The position numbers and the translations under genes were made by a program. 64,000 nucleotides of DNA from Erwinia sp. OLFS4. GTDB taxonomy: Bacteria > Pseudomonadota > Gammaproteobacteria > Enterobacterales > Enterobacteriaceae. This document shows, one piece after another, positions 28,834-36,820 of this stretch (positions are counted from its first letter, which is position 1; every line of letters starts with the position of its first letter). Below the pieces are notes generated by a model. The model made no database searches. It was not told the origin of the DNA and saw only the letters and a program-made list of their open reading frames with translations. Location: the NCBI RefSeq assembly GCF_002752165.1, contig NZ_MOMB01000045.1:1-64000 (forward strand), read 5' to 3'.

Positions 28834-28913
28834 ATCACGCTCCTGCTTTGTCTTAATAAAATACCTTCCGGCGCCCGCGCCGGAAGGTTACCTGCAGAGT
28901 ATAGTCCACATGG

Positions 28914-29306
28914 TTACCATTTTTTATTTAACGCGCGGTCAATACTCCATGCCCCAGGCCCGGTGAAAAACAGCAGCAGATAGGCTCCGGCGATCACCAG
29001 GTTTTTCATAAAGTTGATATTGTTGCCGGCCACCGAGAAATCGATATGGAAAATCAGGGCAGTTATGACCGCGAAAATGGCGGTGATAATTGCCGTGGTA
29101 CGGGTGAGAAAACCGAACAGGATGGCCAGACCACCGCCGAATTCCAGTAGTATTGTCAGTGGGAGTAACATGCCCGGAACGCCCATATGTTCCATATACT
29201 GCTGGGTATGCGTATAGCTGGTAATTTTCCCCCAGCCGGCGACGATAAACAAAATGGACATCAGGATTCGCGCTACAGTAAAGCCTGCATCTTCTAATTT
29301 TTTCAT
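28914..29306 (-). CDS. yqjF: DoxX-family inner membrane protein YqjF
   Basis: This 130-residue protein has four hydrophobic segments and the DoxX signature (ARILMSILFIVAGWGKI near the start, LEFGGGLAILFG in the middle). E. coli YqjF has the same length and has been linked to responses to nitroaromatics. The gene lies 80 bases upstream of yqjG on the same strand. Confidence 0.9.
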   Translation of the reverse strand: MKKLEDAGFTVARILMSILFIVAGWGKITSYTHTQQYMEHMGVPGMLLPLTILLEFGGGLAILFGFLTRTTAIITAIFAVITALIFHIDFSVAGNNINFMKNLVIAGAYLLLFFTGPGAWSIDRALNKKW

Positions 29307-29505
29307 CTACTACCCCAATCTATCAGAATGTCTGCTGACTTCAGGCCAGCAGTTGAAGGCAGCACCTGACGACTTAGCGCGTCAGTAAGCTGGTGTGGTG
29401 ATGATAATAAAGGCGAGAGGGCAGGCAGTGTAAGCAAGTTATACTGCAGAAGTTTGTCAAATTAATTGATGTATGGTGCCCGTCAGAAACGGGCACAACG
29501 GTGGA

Positions 29506-29790
29506 TTAGCGTGAAGGAAAACCGCTGCGAATCAGGCGCCAGGTACTCCAGATACCCAGTCCACGTTTAAACCAGCGGCCCATACGACGTGGGTGGCGTA
29601 CTGACCAGATCGCTAGCAGGCTGCTGCCGATAGCGATATAGCGGCGCAGAGACATCAGTGCCAGCCAGCTGCGATCGTAACGGGCGGTGACGTTCTGCCA
29701 GTCACGGCATTCTGCGCTCAGATCCAGCCGCTGTTGCTGAATAAGTCGTAGCAGAGCAGACTTACGCTGTTCACGTTCACGACGGCTCAT
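29506..29790 (-). CDS. yqjK: YqjK-like protein
   Basis: This 94-residue basic protein opens with a charged helix (SRREREQRKSALLRLIQQQRLDLSA) and has one weak hydrophobic segment (about 48-64), with GRWFKRGLGIWSTWRL near the end, as in E. coli YqjK. It overlaps yqjE by one base in the conserved yqjC-D-E-K cluster. Function is unknown. Confidence 0.88.
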   Translation of the reverse strand: MSRREREQRKSALLRLIQQQRLDLSAECRDWQNVTARYDRSWLALMSLRRYIAIGSSLLAIWSVRHPRRMGRWFKRGLGIWSTWRLIRSGFPSR

Positions 29791-30182
29791 TACTCTTTCT
29801 CCAGCAGCTGACGATCGTTTTCCAGCTCTTTACGCGTGGCGCGTAATAAGCTGGATTTACGCGATTTAGCCAGCGTCCACAGACCAAATATCAGTGCCAG
29901 AAGAAACAGCACCGCGGTTGTGATCGCAATGGCCATCAGGCGATACTGCGCATCAACGGCCCAGATAATCAGTACCATCAGGCTCATTAAGCCAAAAGCG
30001 GTAAACAGCATGGTCAGGCCAATCATCATCAGCATCTGGATAAGATTGGCTTTTTCTTCTTCCAGTTCAACCACCGCCAGGCGTACGCGCGTTTCAACAA
30101 TGCCAACCAGTGTGGTGATAATCCGCTGGCCCAGGGTGATGACCCCTTTGCCGGGGCCCTGATTTTGCTGTGAATCAGTCAT
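29790..30182 (-). CDS. yqjE: Phage holin superfamily-like inner membrane protein YqjE
   Basis: This 130-residue protein has two strong transmembrane helices (about 48-70 and 78-100) flanked by charged segments, and the conserved ETRVRLAVVELEEEKANL. It belongs to the Actinobacterial/phage holin-like superfamily of YqjE. The start at 30182 (MTDSQQNQGPGKGV) matches E. coli; longer readings run into yqjD. Confidence 0.9.
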   Translation of the reverse strand: MTDSQQNQGPGKGVITLGQRIITTLVGIVETRVRLAVVELEEEKANLIQMLMMIGLTMLFTAFGLMSLMVLIIWAVDAQYRLMAIAITTAVLFLLALIFGLWTLAKSRKSSLLRATRKELENDRQLLEKE

Positions 30183-30184
30183 GG

Positions 30185-30490
30185 TTAGCGGCGCGCAATC
30201 AGAATACCAATAAGGACGCCGACGGCGGCACCAATACCGGCACTGGTCCACGGATTTTCCCGCACATAGTCATCGGCACGGTCGGCCACTTCACGGGAGG
30301 TTTGAGCCAGACGTTCGCCAGACTCTCCCAGACGGGCGCGGGTTTCCTGTAGCGCGCTCTGGGCTTTGGAACGCAGCTTTTCCAGTTCGTTTTTAGATTT
30401 ATCCGCTGAGTTATTCAGCACTTCTTCAAGGGTATCCGCCAGATTTTTCAGTTCAGCGCGCAGATTTTCTGAGGTTACATCTTTAGCCAT
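30185..30490 (-). CDS. yqjD: ElaB/YqjD-family membrane-anchored ribosome-binding protein YqjD
   Basis: This 101-residue DUF883 protein has a long charged amphipathic helix (about 5-70) followed by a Gly/Ala-rich C-terminal transmembrane helix ending in RR. E. coli YqjD tethers stationary-phase ribosomes to the membrane through this tail. It is separated from yqjE by 2 bases. Confidence 0.92.
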   Translation of the reverse strand: MAKDVTSENLRAELKNLADTLEEVLNNSADKSKNELEKLRSKAQSALQETRARLGESGERLAQTSREVADRADDYVRENPWTSAGIGAAVGVLIGILIARR

Positions 30491-30541
30491 AAAACGCTCC
30501 TTGATTAACAGGTCAGCATATCCGAATGCAGCGGAAGCTGA

Positions 30542-30916
30542 TTACCACGGGGTAGATTCCAGTTTTTTCAGTTCGCTGCGAGCTTCAGTCAGTTTATGTT
30601 GTCGCTTTTCCAGCTTGTCGGCATCGTCGCCTTTCGCCCGCTCTTTAGCCAGTTCATGTTCGCGCTCTTTCACTTTAGCACGCTGTGCGGCAATTTTTTC
30701 CTGGTGAGCGTCACGGAGTTTTTTATCGCTACAATTTGACTGTGCTTCGGTCAGTGCCCGTTCAAGGCCATTCACCCGACGCTGATTATTGTGTTTTTTT
30801 GCCAGTTCAATTTCATGCTGGATAGCGTCCGATTTTTGCTGGCAGAGTGAGTCAGCTGCCTGTACGACACCGGAAAGCATCATCACTGAAGCTGCGATTA
30901 TCATGGTGAATCTCAT
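30542..30916 (-). CDS. yqjC: Periplasmic DUF1090 protein YqjC
   Basis: This 124-residue secreted protein has a signal peptide (cleavage after VVQA, about residue 20). A long charged coiled-coil region follows, with two cysteines (LCQQK and NCSDKK). I place the start at 30916 because AAGGA lies 8 bases upstream and this gives a normal signal sequence; the longer frame does not. It is the first gene of yqjC-D-E-K. Confidence 0.9.
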   Translation of the reverse strand: MRFTMIIAASVMMLSGVVQAADSLCQQKSDAIQHEIELAKKHNNQRRVNGLERALTEAQSNCSDKKLRDAHQEKIAAQRAKVKEREHELAKERAKGDDADKLEKRQHKLTEARSELKKLESTPW

Positions 30917-31054
30917 GACTGAATTCCTTGTAATAACGACGACAAAACGCAGCATAATTTGCCCCGGATGTCGTTTTTTCAATTTGTTAAAGCATAGCTA
31001 TTAATTTAACAAACCACAAAAAAGGAATAAAACTTCAACGTTCTGTCCTGAATC

Positions 31055-31432
31055 TCAGTGGTGTGACATCCGGCTGGTTTTCTTCTTTTCTGACACTGAC
31101 ATCTCCAGCGGGAGAATTTCAAAACCTTCAGGCAGTAGCTGATGTAATAACTGCTGGGCCGCCTCACTTTGTTCCGTGGAGTCAAAGCGAATGACCAGTG
31201 AATTTTCTTCGGGAGTGATACTTTTAATGTGGATATCGTGATCGTTCAGGCTCTGATAAAGATAAAAGCCGTCAGGTAGCGTGATGCCCTGGCTACTGGC
31301 ACGAATCTGTATGCCGTTGTCATCCGGTATTAAATAAGGTAACGCACTGATAGAAAAAATAAAAAACAGCGCAATGAGCAACCACGGCCACCATTTAAGG
31401 CGGATAAAATGGGGCCTTTTTAGCATATTCAT
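31055..31432 (-). CDS. mzrA: EnvZ/OmpR modulator MzrA
   Basis: This 125-residue bitopic protein has a short basic N-terminus, one transmembrane helix (WWPWLLIALFFIFSISALPYL, about 14-34) and a small periplasmic domain. In E. coli MzrA binds the sensor EnvZ and connects the CpxA/R and EnvZ/OmpR systems. Its start codon overlaps the yqjA stop by one base; the two genes form an operon, as in E. coli. Confidence 0.88.
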   Translation of the reverse strand: MNMLKRPHFIRLKWWPWLLIALFFIFSISALPYLIPDDNGIQIRASSQGITLPDGFYLYQSLNDHDIHIKSITPEENSLVIRFDSTEQSEAAQQLLHQLLPEGFEILPLEMSVSEKKKTSRMSHH

Positions 31433-32118
31433 TATGAGTTTCCTTTCTCATTTGACGGCGATTCGGCGCATTTTTTGCGCCAGATCATCAGCAGCGAACC
31501 GCCTAACCCCGCCATTAATAATATCACCGGTAATAACATCAGCCCGAACATTAACTGGTCTTCGTAACGACGAAAGAAGGGGGTTTTTCCCAGTGCAAAG
31601 CCAAGCAACGTCAGAATTAGCACCCATAACAGACCACTTGCCCAGTTGAAAAACTGGAAGCGTGCATTACTCAGACCGGAAAGGCCGGCAAGCGTTGGCA
31701 GCAGGGTGCGTACAAAGGCGATAAACCGGGCGATCAGCAAAGCAGAAAGACCGTGGCGGTGAAATAAATGATGGGCGCGCTGATGGTATTGTGCAGGCAG
31801 ATGAGCCAGCCATTTCTGGACCAGCCTGGAGTTACCCAGCCAGCGCCCCTGAAGATAGCCTAGCCAGCAGCCGAGGCTGGCACCGGTGGTCAGGATAAAC
31901 AGCGTAAGCGGAAAACTGAGCGTGCCTTTGGCAATCAGCACGCCTACCAGAATCAACAGGCTATCTCCGGGAAGAAATGCAGCAGGCAGTAACCCATTTT
32001 CCAGGAACAGAATAATAAATAAAACAATATAGATTGCCCAAACCAGCGATGGGTTCGCCAGTGTTACAAAATCCTGATGCCACAAGGCATAAAACAGAGA
32101 TTTAACAGTTTCTATCAT
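31432..32118 (-). CDS. yqjA: DedA-family membrane protein YqjA
   Basis: This roughly 228-residue DedA/SNARE-associated family protein has several membrane segments. It carries the family motifs [20 protein letters not shown] and [18 protein letters not shown], with the acidic and arginine residues needed for function in E. coli YqjA (a proton-dependent osmosensing or drug/alkali-tolerance factor). I chose the start at 32118 because AGGA lies 6 bases upstream; the ATG at 32124 abuts it. The exuR/exuT genes found upstream in E. coli are absent. Confidence 0.92.
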   Translation of the reverse strand: MIETVKSLFYALWHQDFVTLANPSLVWAIYIVLFIILFLENGLLPAAFLPGDSLLILVGVLIAKGTLSFPLTLFILTTGASLGCWLGYLQGRWLGNSRLVQKWLAHLPAQYHQRAHHLFHRHGLSALLIARFIAFVRTLLPTLAGLSGLSNARFQFFNWASGLLWVLILTLLGFALGKTPFFRRYEDQLMFGLMLLPVILLMAGLGGSLLMIWRKKCAESPSNEKGNS

Positions 32119-32756
32119 AGGCATTCCTGACAGCGTGTTCCGCGACCATATCGGACCGGTTGCTGTGCATTTGTTGCTGTACCGTCGTCAGCCGGTCGAT
32201 TTGTATGTCAATCATCAAGCAAAAAAGCAATCAGTGTGGTTACTGAACACATTAGTAAAAAAAGCTGTCTGACTGTAACAAATTACAGGTCTGTGCGACA
32301 GTGAAAGCTTTGTCAGTTTCTCTGTTTTTACCCTCTGATAAACAGAGGGAAAAGGAGCTTTACACTGCCTGACATTTCTTGCGTTTTTGCTCAGGAAAAT
32401 GTGCTTTTTTTTAAAACTAAAGTAACATTTTTAACCGATTAAATCCGGTTCTTAACTAAGATGGGATTTTCTGAAAAAGAATATTCTTATTTTTTCTGAT
32501 GGTTAAATCTGCAGCGGCGATGGCAGACCGATCTCCGGTACTTTTTGTTGTCAGCGGAATTAATGACACGAGGGTGTCAGAAAAAAAACAGATGGCTTTT
32601 CTGTGGGAAAAAATACCAGTAATGCCTGAATTTTGATGAAATTTCAGGGGAATTTCTGCGGAAATGTAATTTCTGCTGATTTTGCCCGCCGGTTGCTCTT
32701 CATTGTGATGCCGGCATGGCCAGATTATTTTCTGTTCGTATAGGATTGAGTTAGAC
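32119..32756. other. Long AT-rich intergenic region upstream of yqjA
   Basis: About 640 bases separate yqjA from the end of the sstT unit. E. coli has ygjV-uxaA-uxaC-exuT-exuR here, and I see no residual coding similarity. Several A/T runs occur but no ORF with a ribosome-binding site. The yqjA promoter presumably lies in the first 150 bases. Confidence 0.5.
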
Positions 32757-32798
32757 AGAACTGCTCAGGCCATTTGTCAGCATAGCCTGAGCAGTTCT
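32757..32798 (-). terminator. Hairpin downstream of sstT
   Basis: A perfect 14-bp stem (32757-32770 with 32785-32798, agaactgctcaggc) and a 14-base loop lie about 57 bases beyond the sstT stop. There is no T run on the minus strand, so it may be a 3'-end stabiliser rather than a classical terminator. Confidence 0.55.
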
Positions 32799-32854
32799 CA
32801 GCACGATTCTTTTGGCCAGTCTGTCTGGTCCTTTACTGGCAGCCAGTAAGCTAC

Positions 32855-34102
32855 TCAGTGACTGGTTTCCGCCTGCTGCTGTTTACGTTCTGCACCCAGA
32901 CAGGCGGCAGCGGTAAACAGAATGTCTGCTGAGGAATTCAGTGCCGTTTCTGATGAATCCTGTAACACACTGATAATAAAACCAATGGCGACAACCTGCA
33001 TGGCAATATCGTTGGGAATTCCAAACATATTGCAGGCGACCGGTACCAGCAGCAGGGAGCCTCCGGCTATCCCGGAACAACCGCAGGCACACACGGCGGC
33101 AACCACACTCAGCAGTATCGACGTGGGCAAATCGATATGAATTCCCAGCGTGTTGACTGCCGCCAGCGTTAGCGTGGTGATGGTAATGGCGGCACCGGCC
33201 ATGCTGATATTGGCACCCAGCGGAATAGACACGGAATACGTGTCTTCGTCCAGATTAAGTTTTTTCGCCAGCGCCAGATTAACCGGGATATTCGCCGCTG
33301 AACTGCGGGTGAAGAATGCGGTTACGCCGCTTTCACGCAGGCAGGTGAACACCAGCGGATAAGGATTGCGGCGAATTTTCCAGTAAACCAGAATGGGATT
33401 GCACACCAGCGCCATCAGCAACATACAGCCGAGTAAAAGCGCCAGCAGATGGGCATAACCCCACAGAATATGAAAACCGGTGTCAGCGAGTACCGAAGCC
33501 ACCAGGCCAAAAATGCCTAGCGGGGCACAGCGGATAACCACCCGCACCAGCCAGGTTACTGCCAGCGAGGCATCTTTCAGTACGGTACGGGTAGTGGTAC
33601 TGGCGTGGCGAAAAGCAAGGCCAAGGCCCACCGCCCAGACCAGAATACCGATATAATTTGCCTCCAGCAGGGCGCTGACCGGGTTAACTACCATATTCAT
33701 CAGCAAACGCTGGACGACATCGAGAATGCCTGATGGCGGCGTAACCTGCTGACTGACGCTTTTTAGCATCAGATATTGAGGCATCAGATTGCTCATCACT
33801 ACCGCCACCACGGCGGCACAGAAGGTGCTTAGCAGGTAGAGAATCACTACGTGACGCACGCTGGTTTTTTGTCCTGGCTGGTGGCTGGCAATGGATGCCA
33901 TAACCAGCATTAACACCAGCAACGGGGCGACCCCTTTCAGCGCACTGACAAACAGCGTGCCTAAAATGCCAACGGCATGGGCGGCCGGTTTCGAGACGAT
34001 GGCGAGTACGATACCGGCCGCTAAACCAATCAAAATTTGTTGAATCAGGCTTCCCTGTAACAGGCGCTGGCGCCAGTGTTGTCCCTTGTTATCTGTTTGC
34101 AT
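32855..34102 (-). CDS. sstT: Serine/threonine:sodium symporter SstT
   Basis: SstT imports serine and threonine with sodium. This 415-residue DAACS-family (EAAT/GltP-like) protein has the serine-rich motif [13 protein letters not shown], the [18 protein letters not shown] helix and [25 protein letters not shown], all matching E. coli SstT along its length. It lies downstream of alx, as in E. coli. Confidence 0.94.
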   Translation of the reverse strand: MQTDNKGQHWRQRLLQGSLIQQILIGLAAGIVLAIVSKPAAHAVGILGTLFVSALKGVAPLLVLMLVMASIASHQPGQKTSVRHVVILYLLSTFCAAVVAVVMSNLMPQYLMLKSVSQQVTPPSGILDVVQRLLMNMVVNPVSALLEANYIGILVWAVGLGLAFRHASTTTRTVLKDASLAVTWLVRVVIRCAPLGIFGLVASVLADTGFHILWGYAHLLALLLGCMLLMALVCNPILVYWKIRRNPYPLVFTCLRESGVTAFFTRSSAANIPVNLALAKKLNLDEDTYSVSIPLGANISMAGAAITITTLTLAAVNTLGIHIDLPTSILLSVVAAVCACGCSGIAGGSLLLVPVACNMFGIPNDIAMQVVAIGFIISVLQDSSETALNSSADILFTAAACLGAERKQQQAETSH

Positions 34103-34262
34103 GTCTGAACCAAATTGTTATGAGAATAATGCGGGTTAGTCGGCACAAATGCGCAGCTGATACCCTGTGTTTGCGTGAGAAAGTATAAGGAAATGAAATG
34201 ATGAGGGAAGAGCGAAATGCTAATTTTTATGCATAAAACCAGGGATAAATGCAGAGATCGTG

Positions 34263-34292
34263 CAGAAATCCCGGTGCTTACCGGGATTTCTG
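34263..34292 (-). terminator. Terminator after alx
   Basis: A 13-bp perfect stem (34263-34275 with 34280-34292, cagaaatcccggt/accgggatttctg) with a 4-base loop lies 7 bases beyond the alx stop on the minus strand. The distal arm ends in a short T-rich stretch only. Confidence 0.65.
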
Positions 34293-34298
34293 TGATTA

Positions 34299-35270
34299 TC
34301 ACAGCCCGCGTTGTAGGCGGTCGCGGTAACGGTTGACGAACAAATTCAGCAATAGCGTCAGCATCAGAATCAGCGCAATCACGCTCAGTGATACCGTCAC
34401 CGGTAATGGATAAACCTCCAGCAGCAGCATTTTTATACCAATGAAAATCAGCACCAGTGCCAGACCATACTTGAGCATCGGGAAACGGTCCGCCACGCCG
34501 GACAGTAAAAAGTACATCGCGCGCAGACCCAGAATGGCAAACAGATTTGACGTTAGCACGATAAAGGGATCGGTCGTGACGGCAAAAATTGCCGGGATGC
34601 TGTCTACCGCGAAGATGACATCGCTCAGTTCAACCATGATTAAAGCCAGAAACAGCGGTGTGGTAAACAGCACGCCATTGCGGCGGATAAAAAACTTTTC
34701 GCCCTGCAGTTCGTCGGTCACCCGCAGATGCTGCCTCAGCCAGTGCATCAGCGCGGTATTGCCCGCCGCCGGCGCGTTAGCGTGATTGGTCAGCGCCATT
34801 TTGATCCCGGTAAACAGCAAAAAAGCACCAAACAGATAAAGAATCCAGTGAAATTGCATGACCAGCCAGCTGCCGGCAAAAATCATCAGAGTACGCAACA
34901 CAATGGCGCCGAGTACGCCATATACCAGTACCCGTCGCTGTAATCCGGCTGGAATATTGAAATAGCTAAATAACATCAGCCAGACAAAGACGTTATCCAC
35001 CGCCAGCGCCTTTTCAAGCAGCCAGCCGGTGAGGAAGGCGCTGAGCTGCGAATTAGCAATCTGCCGGCCGGCATTGCCGTCAAGATACCACCAGAAAGCA
35101 GCGGCAAATAGCAGGGTAAGAGAAATCCAGAATAGTGACCAGATAGCCGCTTGCCTGACCGACATAGCGCCCCGATCGCTACGACGCTGTAAAAAAAGAT
35201 CTGCGGCCAGCATCACAACAACGATAGTGATAAAACAACCCCATAGCAGTGGTGTACCAATGGTGTTCAT
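34299..35270 (-). CDS. alx: TerC-family manganese exporter Alx
   Basis: This 323-residue TerC-family membrane protein has multiple helices and acidic intramembrane motifs: [12 protein letters not shown] near 88-99 and [20 protein letters not shown] in the second half. E. coli Alx is an alkali- and manganese-responsive Mn2+ exporter. Its leader here contains a yybP-ykoY-type aptamer and a hairpin immediately upstream of the start codon, so control is expected at the RNA level. Confidence 0.93.
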   Translation of the reverse strand: MNTIGTPLLWGCFITIVVVMLAADLFLQRRSDRGAMSVRQAAIWSLFWISLTLLFAAAFWWYLDGNAGRQIANSQLSAFLTGWLLEKALAVDNVFVWLMLFSYFNIPAGLQRRVLVYGVLGAIVLRTLMIFAGSWLVMQFHWILYLFGAFLLFTGIKMALTNHANAPAAGNTALMHWLRQHLRVTDELQGEKFFIRRNGVLFTTPLFLALIMVELSDVIFAVDSIPAIFAVTTDPFIVLTSNLFAILGLRAMYFLLSGVADRFPMLKYGLALVLIFIGIKMLLLEVYPLPVTVSLSVIALILMLTLLLNLFVNRYRDRLQRGL

Positions 35271-35283
35271 ATGTTTGTTCCGT

Positions 35284-35320
35284 AAAAAGTAAAACGGCTG
35301 ACGTCAGAAGACGTCAGCCG
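35284..35320 (-). terminator. Terminator-like hairpin in the alx leader (expression platform)
   Basis: An 11-bp perfect stem (35295-35305 with 35310-35320, cggctgacgtc/gacgtcagccg), loop agaa, is followed on the minus strand by TTTTACTTTTT and then, after about a dozen bases, the alx start codon. Its position right after the aptamer makes it the probable switching element. Confidence 0.8.
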
Positions 35321-35332
35321 CACTTTTCACGC

Positions 35333-35455
35333 ATGACCTCGCCTTCCGGCAAGGTCTCACTCACAATCGGTTGATTGCCTGGTCACCGGAAGCCTGAGCA
35401 TTCGTAATGACGATGAACCAGTCGGGAGTTACTCCCCTTTGCTATCACTGACCTT
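35333..35455 (-). ncRNA. yybP-ykoY (manganese) riboswitch in the alx leader
   Basis: Read on the minus strand, the leader contains AAAGGGGAGTAACTCCC near its 5' end and the hairpin GACCTTGCC-GGAA-GGCGAGGTC near its 3' end (35335-35356). These are the two conserved halves of the yybP-ykoY aptamer, also present in the E. coli alx PRE element. The class senses Mn2+, and in E. coli alx also pH. Boundaries are approximate. Confidence 0.88.
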
Positions 35456-35495
35456 AGTGTTTGTTGGCCTGAATATCAACGATTTTCAGAGCGCT

Positions 35496-36497
35496 TTATA
35501 CAATAATATCTGCCGGACGATCGTCAGCCGGAAATCTGACGCCGGTCTGGCGGCGGATTTCGCTGAGCAGCGCTGCGGTGGTACGCGACGTTGCCAGGCC
35601 GGCATGGTTCACTTCATTATTGTCCACCAAGGCAGCGAAGGTCTGGGCTTCATATAACATAGTATTGATATGCTGAGGCTGGCTCAGATCCTGCGACTGT
35701 TTGCCGTCGCGGGGAATGAATTGCAGCCGCTGGCATTCTGGTAACCTGTCAATGACCAGGCTGCCTGCCTCGCCCTGAATTTCGCTGGGTAACGCGCTCT
35801 GACTGACTTTGGAATGTAAAATAGTGACATCAAAGTCGCCATAGTTCATGACAACGCTTCCGTGGGCGTCGACGCCACTGTCCAGTAACGACGCCTGTGC
35901 CTGTAGCCGGTAGGGTTCTCCCCACAGGCTGACCGCGCTGGCCAGACAGTAATAACCGATATCCATAATGGAGCCGTTGGAAAAAGCCGGATTAAACGTA
36001 TTGGGATTTTTACCGTCGAGATAGCGCTGATAACGTGAAGAGTACTGGCAATAGTTAAACAACACTTTACGTAGCTTACCCACCCGGGCTAGCTGCTGCA
36101 CCAGCAAATGAAAATTGGGCAGACTGGCGGTTTTAAAGGCTTCAAACAGCACCACCTGGTTGCTGCGTGCACAGGCAATCATCGCCTCCACCTCATGCAG
36201 ATTCGACGCCAGCGGTTTTTCGCAGATAACATGTTTACCATGACGCATAAACAGCAGAGCCTGTTCACAGTGCAAGGCGTTGGGGCTGGCAATATAGACC
36301 GCATCGACATCGGCAGACTGTGCCAGCGTATTCAGGGAGGTAAACAGGTGTTCGACCGGGTAATCGTTGCTGACGGTGCGGGCCTGTTCCAGCGTACGCG
36401 AATAGATGGCGGTTAGCTTCATTTTACCACTTTCATGAGCAGCATCGACAAACTGGCGGCTAATCCAGTTAGTTCCTACAATGGCAAAGCGGATCAT
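35496..36497 (-). CDS. ygjR: Gfo/Idh/MocA-family oxidoreductase YgjR
   Basis: This 333-residue NAD(P)-dependent oxidoreductase has an N-terminal Rossmann domain opening RFAIVGTNWISRQFV, the family motif CEKPLASN with its lysine, and a C-terminal alpha/beta domain with SNGSIMDIGYYCL. E. coli YgjR sits upstream of alx in the same way. Its substrate is unknown. Confidence 0.9.
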   Translation of the reverse strand: MIRFAIVGTNWISRQFVDAAHESGKMKLTAIYSRTLEQARTVSNDYPVEHLFTSLNTLAQSADVDAVYIASPNALHCEQALLFMRHGKHVICEKPLASNLHEVEAMIACARSNQVVLFEAFKTASLPNFHLLVQQLARVGKLRKVLFNYCQYSSRYQRYLDGKNPNTFNPAFSNGSIMDIGYYCLASAVSLWGEPYRLQAQASLLDSGVDAHGSVVMNYGDFDVTILHSKVSQSALPSEIQGEAGSLVIDRLPECQRLQFIPRDGKQSQDLSQPQHINTMLYEAQTFAALVDNNEVNHAGLATSRTTAALLSEIRRQTGVRFPADDRPADIIV

Positions 36498-36820
36498 AGC
36501 CTGTTCCGGTAACGGTTAATCGGATTTTCAGAGTATCACGTCGGGTAGCGGGCGCAATCACTGCGCAAATAACAGCATGATGACGATCATAAAGGGAACG
36601 CTTTTCTCTGTATTATTCTGTGATCAGCTCTGATTCTTAGCGGGCACAACGGGTTGACAACTGGCGGTAAACGGGAAAAAGACCGGTTGCGGATATCGTT
36701 GTTGCTGTGGGGCCTTATACGCGGTATCAGGCCAGATTGAACGCCTGGCCTGATACCGCGTATAAGGTTTTCTCTCATTTATTTTGCAGCGGATTTTCAT
36801 TACCAGGGTAAGCAAGCAGT
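36498..36820. other. Divergent intergenic region between ygjR and the ClC channel gene
   Basis: These 323 bases hold the two divergent promoters and the perfect inverted repeat at 36713-36767 listed separately. Minus-strand ORFs across the region read through that repeat and have no good start; I do not regard them as genes. Confidence 0.5.
36713..36767. repeat. Perfect 22-bp inverted repeat (hairpin) of unknown role
   Basis: The 22 bases at 36713-36734 are the exact reverse complement of 36746-36767, with an 11-base spacer (gattgaacgcc). The right arm is followed by TTTTCTCTCATTT, so in the plus direction it has terminator form, yet no plus-strand gene lies upstream. It stands 54 bases before the ClC channel start codon, so any transcript from further upstream would have to pass it. 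Confidence 0.85.

Noticed and set aside
36587..36815. Two overlapping minus-strand 63-codon ORFs
   Set aside because: Both read through the perfect inverted repeat, giving repeated peptide-like artefacts, and neither has a ribosome-binding site.
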